Position numbers and translations under genes: made by a program. A stretch of 64,000 nucleotides of DNA. Source: Corynespora cassiicola (Eukaryota; Ascomycota; Dothideomycetes; Pleosporales; Corynesporascaceae). Shown piece by piece: positions 59,579-64,000 of this stretch. The stretch covers positions 1,798,001-1,862,000 of the forward strand of contig JAEUWY010000005.1 in NCBI GenBank assembly GCA_022059125.1. The letters run 5' to 3'. Each line of letters begins with the position of its first letter. The stretch's first letter is position 1. A model generated the notes under the pieces. The model ran no database searches. It was not told the DNA's origin and saw nothing but the letters and a program-made list of their open reading frames with translations.

Positions 59579-60136
59579 TGTCTACTGTTCTTTTTCCATG
59601 TAATAGTGATCTTGACAATCCGAGCACTCGTATGGTGACATACATATTGCAGCGTTCGGGTCCTCTTTAATTAATATGGTTTTTTTTCGCCAGAGTTGAG
59701 CTCGTGAATGGGATGTCCTCCTGGCACAAGGTATTGATCGACTTGCATCTTGAATCGACTGCAGTGCTGCTACAAGAACTTGGAGAATATAATGAGCAGA
59801 AGATGGAAGATCGCAAAGATCAACCGACTGTAAGAAGTACTATATACAACACGAGTGATGCAAAGTTGGAATTGCTCAGCAACCGTAGTCTGCTAGACCG
59901 CGACATCTATAGACATGCTTCAGATTGCGGGATCGGATTACCAACGTCACTTCACTAGCCTCACATTGATTAGTCAGATGTGGCGCAGAGTCCTACGAGT
60001 TTCCCCGACGTCCCAACTTCCTCACTTCTACGAACCTTCACAAAACACCCCATCCTTCTGTCGCCCGCGTTACAGTCATAATACCGCAAACAAAAAGACA
60101 CCCTACAGCCAAAAAAAAACATCTCAACCCGCCAAC
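59579..60136. other. Divergent intergenic region, no gene seen
   Basis: Between the 5' end of the broken gene and KIN17. Short frames only. An A-rich stretch lies just before the KIN17 ATG. Confidence 0.5.
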
Positions 60137-61030
60137 ATGCCGCGCGCCGAAGCAGGAAGCACGAAGGACTTGGCGAACAAGATGAAGATGAAGGGCCTCC
60201 AACGGCTAAGGTGGTGGTGTGAGCCCTGCTCCAAGCAATGCCGCGACGCCAATGGCTTCAAATGCCACGTCCAGAGCGAGTCGCACATCCGGCAGATGCA
60301 GGTGGTCGGCGAGGACCCGCGCAAGTACATCAACAACTTTAGCAACGACTTCCAGCGCGACTTCGTCACCCTCCTGCGCACGGCGCACGGCGAGAAGTGG
60401 ATCGGCGCGAATCGCTTCTATAACGAGTACATCCGCGACAAGGAGCATGTCCACATGAACGCGACGAAGTGGGCCAGTTTGACCGAGTTTGTCAAGCACC
60501 TGGGCAGGGAGGGCATTTGCCACGTGAAGGAGGACGAGAAGGATGGCTTGATGATCGCGTGGCGGGATAGCAGTGCTGCGGCGGTCCAGCGCCGTGAGGA
60601 GATTCGCGCCATGGAGGCTGCTGAGGCAAGGAGCGGGGCTGGCGAGGACAAGATGCTCAAGAGGATGGCGAAGAGGGCGCAAGCGGAGGCCGAGGCCAAG
60701 GCCAAGACCCTTGAGGCGAAGAAGGCCATGCAGGAATCGCAAAAGGACTCCACATCTGTTGAAAAGGACTCGCCCCACGCCGAAGACTCCAAGGACGATG
60801 CGAAGGCTTCCGACAAGATCGAGGGCGATGCCAAGAGTGAAGGCGAAGCGCCGAAGTCGGAAACACCTGCAGCACCGGCGCCTGCGCCTGCGCCCGCGCC
60901 CGTGAAGATCAGCTTCGGTCTTAAGCCGATGAATCTCCCGAACAAGGCGGCTGGGTCGAAGAAACCTAGCGTCTTCAAGCGGGCGAGAGCTGAAGGCGAA
61001 GAGAAACCCGTCAAGAAGGTCAAGCTATGA
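60137..61030 (+). CDS. KIN17-type DNA/RNA-binding zinc finger protein
   Basis: A single exon of 297 residues. I chose the ATG at 60137, because the upstream open frame (from 59915) lacks family features and MPRAEAGSTKDLANKMKMKG is the conserved Kin17 opening. A C2H2 finger follows (WWCEPCSKQC ... FKCHVQSESH, about 27-50), then the Kin17 winged-helix core (about 52-175), including RDFVTLLRTAHGEKWIGANR and MNATKWASLTEFVKHLGREG, ending CHVKEDEKDGLMIAW. The rest is a charged Ala/Lys/Glu coiled tail with an AP-rich run, and ends basic. The C-terminal SH3/KOW half of animal KIN17 is absent, as in fungal relatives such as yeast Rts2. It acts in nuclear DNA/RNA metabolism and is spliceosome-associated in animals. 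Confidence 0.93.
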   Translation: MPRAEAGSTKDLANKMKMKGLQRLRWWCEPCSKQCRDANGFKCHVQSESHIRQMQVVGEDPRKYINNFSNDFQRDFVTLLRTAHGEKWIGANRFYNEYIRDKEHVHMNATKWASLTEFVKHLGREGICHVKEDEKDGLMIAWRDSSAAAVQRREEIRAMEAAEARSGAGEDKMLKRMAKRAQAEAEAKAKTLEAKKAMQESQKDSTSVEKDSPHAEDSKDDAKASDKIEGDAKSEGEAPKSETPAAPAPAPAPAPVKISFGLKPMNLPNKAAGSKKPSVFKRARAEGEEKPVKKVKL

Positions 61031-61379
61031 GCTTTTTCGGGATGTCAACACGATTTTATGCATTGCGAAGGCGTTTAGGAGTTTCAAGGATATTATCGAA
61101 AGCACTGGAAGCATCGGGGAAGCATCGGCATCGGAGGTATTGGAGGCATCGGAGGCACAAGTGCCAACACATCATGGCGCATCGGGTTCCTCTTCACAGT
61201 AGATGATCGAAGCACTCGTGAATCAACACATATCATGAATCGTTCATCAAGCAATACAATTTCAGTTGTAGGCTAATTATGTACAACAGTAGCAACTACC
61301 ATCGGCCCGTACTCGTAACACATGAAACGATTTATTTATTTTTCTTTTTTTACTTTAATTTAGCATCTTTGAAGACACT
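61031..61379. other. Convergent intergenic region
   Basis: Between the stops of KIN17 (+) and ALDH (-). Contains short CATCGG/CATCGGAGG-like direct repeats at about 61,105-61,160, and a poly-T run near 61,340-61,350. No gene seen. Confidence 0.5.
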
Positions 61380-63090
61380 TTAACCGAACAGGGCGTCACC
61401 GAGACGGATCGACACCGTCTTGGTCTGGAGGTAGTTGTCCAATGCGGCCTCGCCCAACTCACGGCCGATACCAGACTCCTTGTAGCCACCGAAGGGAAGC
61501 TGCCAGTGGAGGGTGTTGTAGGTGTTGACCCAGACAGTTCCAGCCTTGAGCTGGTTGGAGACCTCGATGGCGGTGTTGAGGTTCTTGGTGTGGACGGCGG
61601 CAGCGAGACCGTAGGTGGTGTTGTTTCCAATCTTGACGACCTCCTCCTTGGTCTTGAACTTGGAGATTGTGCAGACGGGGCCGAAGATCTCCTCCTGCAC
61701 GATCTTCATGTCCTCGGTGACGTTGGAGAAGATGGTGGGCTCGATGAAGTATCCCTTGTCACCCTTGCGCTTACCGCCGGTCTCGACGGTGGCACCGGCC
61801 TTCTTGCCCTCCTCGATGTAGCTGCGGCCATGTTAGCATGGAAAAGTCTGATGGCATGGTAGTAACAGTGAATGGCTTACCTCATGATACGGTCAAACTG
61901 GAGCTGCGAAACCTGGGGACCCTGGAAGGTCTCGTTGTGGAAGGGGTCACCGACAGCGTTGGCGGCAGCACGGGCCTTGAAGCGCTCGATGAAGGTGTCA
62001 TAGATGGACTCCTGGACGTAGATACGGGAACCAGCGCAGCAGCACTGTCCGTGGTTGAAGTAGATACCGAAGTTGACCCACGAGATGGCGTTGTCAATGT
62101 CGGCGTCCTCGAAGACAATGTTGGGGCTCTTGCCACCAAGCTCGAGGGTAACCTTCTTCAAGTTGGAGCCAGCAGCGGCCTTCATGATCTGGCGACCGAC
62201 AAGGGTCGAGCCGGTGAAAGCGACCTTGTCGATGTTCATGTGGGAGGAGATGGCGGCACCAGCGACTTTGCCGAAACCAGAGATGACGTTGACAACACCT
62301 GGAGGGAAGCCGGCCTCCTTGATGAGGGAGGCGGCGACGAGACCGGACAGAGGGGTCTGCTCGGCAGTCTTGAGGACGACGACGTTACCGGCGGCAATGG
62401 CAGGGCCAATCTTCCACGACCACATAAGAAGAGGGAAGTTCCAGGGGATAATCTGACCGCAAACACCGACCTAGGCGGGTTAGAAGCTGCAGTATACATG
62501 GTGGTCACTTTACTTACGGGCTCCTTCTTGATGTAGTTGAAGGTGTCGGGAGTGGTGTCGACGACCTTGCCCTCGATCTTGTCGGCCCAGCCACCGTAGT
62601 ACCTCAAGCAACCGGCAGCAGCACCAACATCACCCTTGGCCATGTTGATGGCCTTGCCGTTGTCCAACGACTCGACAGCGGCGAGCAAGTCGACGTTCTT
62701 CTCGAAGAGCTCGGCAAGCTTGACCAGCAGCTTTCCGCGGTTCTCGGGGGTCTCCTTCCGCCATGGGCCCTCGAAGGCCTTGCGGGCAGCAGCAACGGCA
62801 ATGTCTACATCCTTCTCGGTGGCCTCGTGGACCGAGCAGATGACAGTCTCGTCACTGGGGTTGATGACCTCGAAGGTCTTGCTGTCCACGCCCTTCACGA
62901 ACTCGTTGTTGATGAAGCTGGAGATTTGTCAGCGCTTCCAGGGGCCCAGGGAAAAAGAGGGGGGGAGGCTCCCGTGTCGAGCTCGATGGAGCATTGAGCC
63001 GAAGGGAGGGAAGGACGGCACTTACAGGCCGGTGGGCTGCGTGTACTCGCCCGTGTGGGGAGTCTTCAGCTTGATGGACACATCCGACAT
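61380..63090 (-). CDS. NAD(P)+-dependent aldehyde dehydrogenase (ALDH1/2 type)
   Basis: Four exons: 63090-63026, 62917-62518, 62470-61881 and 61821-61380, giving 498 residues, the standard length. Visible motifs are the cofactor-fold stretch [29 protein letters not shown], the general base Glu in [16 protein letters not shown], the catalytic Cys in [18 protein letters not shown], and [18 protein letters not shown] near the end. It lacks a mitochondrial targeting peptide, so a cytosolic enzyme that oxidises acetaldehyde and related aldehydes is likely (Aspergillus aldA-type). Orthologues in Alternaria and Cladosporium are recorded as allergens (Alt a 10, Cla h 10). Codon use is very biased towards C-ending codons, a sign of high expression. 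The first intron follows 65 coding bases. Confidence 0.95.
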
Positions 63091-64000
63091 GATGACAATT
63101 GTGTAGCAAAACCAGGTGGAGGGGTATCAGAAGAAAAGAAAGGGTTGAAGGTGGAATGCGTGTGAGGGGTCGAGGGGCCAGCAAAACTTAAGTAGTGCGG
63201 GAGGAGCCATTACAGCATCGAGGTAGACTTCCGCCGAACCACTCCAGAAGCAGCCATGGCGAGCGTGGCCCAGCAGCCTCGGCCGTGGGGAGCCCGTCTC
63301 GAGCAGCTCGTCGAGCCTATCGAAGGGCGCGTAGTGTGCTCGAGTGGCGCTGGACAGCGGAGATGAGCTCTGAGCCCCGCTCGGCCAGCCAGTGGCATTG
63401 CTACCCCTCCCCCACAACTGCCCCTCATCGGCATGGCTTTGTGAGCCGCTGCTATGCCGCAACCTGGCGGCGGACCCGGATGTGCGACGAGACGTGCGGC
63501 TCCAGCCAATTGCGCCGGCTCCGCTTCGTGTTTAGTGATGGTCGTCGAGTAATTATGAATCTGCACGGCCTGAAGGAGAAATGCTCGAGCTGGCCCGACC
63601 CAGAGCGGGTGAGGCCCTGCGGCCCTGAAACCCACACGTCCACCTCCGACCCAGGCTAGACGTCCACGGGCCCCCTATCCACCTCTGAGCCACCAGCGCT
63701 ACTGCGAATCCGGAACGCCCTCCCAATCGCCCTCGGCTTCCTTTCGAGCGAGGACCGGTGCCCAGCGCCCGCACGTCTTCCAGTCTCGCAGTCTCTCAGC
63801 GCCGACGAGCCTCGTCAGGACTCGACCTCACTGACCCTCTCCATGGCCAGCACGAGGCGCGGCCACTATTGCACCGTCCACCCGGATGCGGAATCCATCG
63901 GGTTGCCTCGGGCTGCCCCGGATCCCAGCTCCCCATGCTCCATTGCCCCAGACGCCCCAGGCCCAGCGGATGACGCCAGCCCACGCTGAAACCCTCCCTC
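63091..64000. other. 5' flank of ALDH to window end, no gene seen
   Basis: GC-rich, with overlapping open frames on both strands but none with conserved pattern. A gene starting to the right of the window may have its promoter here. Confidence 0.45.

Noticed and set aside
59704..59958. 84-codon plus-strand frame before KIN17
   Set aside because: AT-rich chance frame with no conserved motif or splice link to KIN17.

Overview
The window is nuclear DNA of a filamentous ascomycete (Pezizomycotina, probably Dothideomycetes; the class is an inference). Support comes from many 45-100 nt introns with GTAAGT/GTGAGT-like donors and CTAAC-like branch sites, single genes on both strands with no operons, and families typical of these fungi (Goodbye-NACHT STAND proteins, 2EXR proteins, arrestin-like proteins, cAMP-receptor-like GPCRs, BBE-type oxidoreductases). 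Exon structures were worked out by hand from splice signals and reading-frame continuity. Every multi-exon model called at high confidence closes in frame.

Layout. 1-339: 3' end of a gene that enters from the left. 340-6111: a long gene-free stretch with GCACAG-type repeats and a 17-base G run. 6112-10742 (-): a 1,526-residue Goodbye/NACHT/TPR/zinc-finger STAND protein, divergent from a 2EXR protein (11155-11994, +). 13151-15119: P5C dehydrogenase. 16671-18689: DHA1-like MFS exporter. 19303-21111: GH47 alpha-1,2-mannosidase. 21878-22855: GH17 beta-1,3-glucanase. 23459-24393: APS kinase. 24909-26948 (-): FAT1-type acyl-CoA synthetase. 27905-28951 (-): an orphan-like protein in AT-richer DNA. 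29713-31460 (-): sugar porter. 32808-33213: TMA7. 33923-34523 (-): a broken reading frame. 35967-36233 (-): a small Ser-rich protein.

37761-43006 is a compact RNA-metabolism block: DBR1 (-), SNM1-like (+), ZPR1 (+) and a PPIL3/Cyp10-type cyclophilin (-). After it come an arrestin-like protein (44071-45461), a partly resolved short gene (46407-47104, -), an intron-containing tRNA-Leu(UAG) (47355-47455, -), a possible small secreted protein (48269-48747, -), a cAMP-receptor-like GPCR with a GC-AG intron (49016-50398, -), the MDM1/SNX13-type sorting nexin (51957-55867, +), a secreted BBE-type FAD oxidoreductase (56049-57804, -), a decayed member of an uncharacterised family (58103-59578, -), KIN17 (60137-61030, +) and a cytosolic-type ALDH (61380-63090, -).

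Most of the window is ordinary core genome. The accessory-looking parts are the STAND/2EXR locus, the orphan at 28 kb, the two broken genes and the possible secreted protein. A recurring oddity is very short first coding exons (7, 8, 12, 19 and 29 nt) cut by an intron directly after the start codon.
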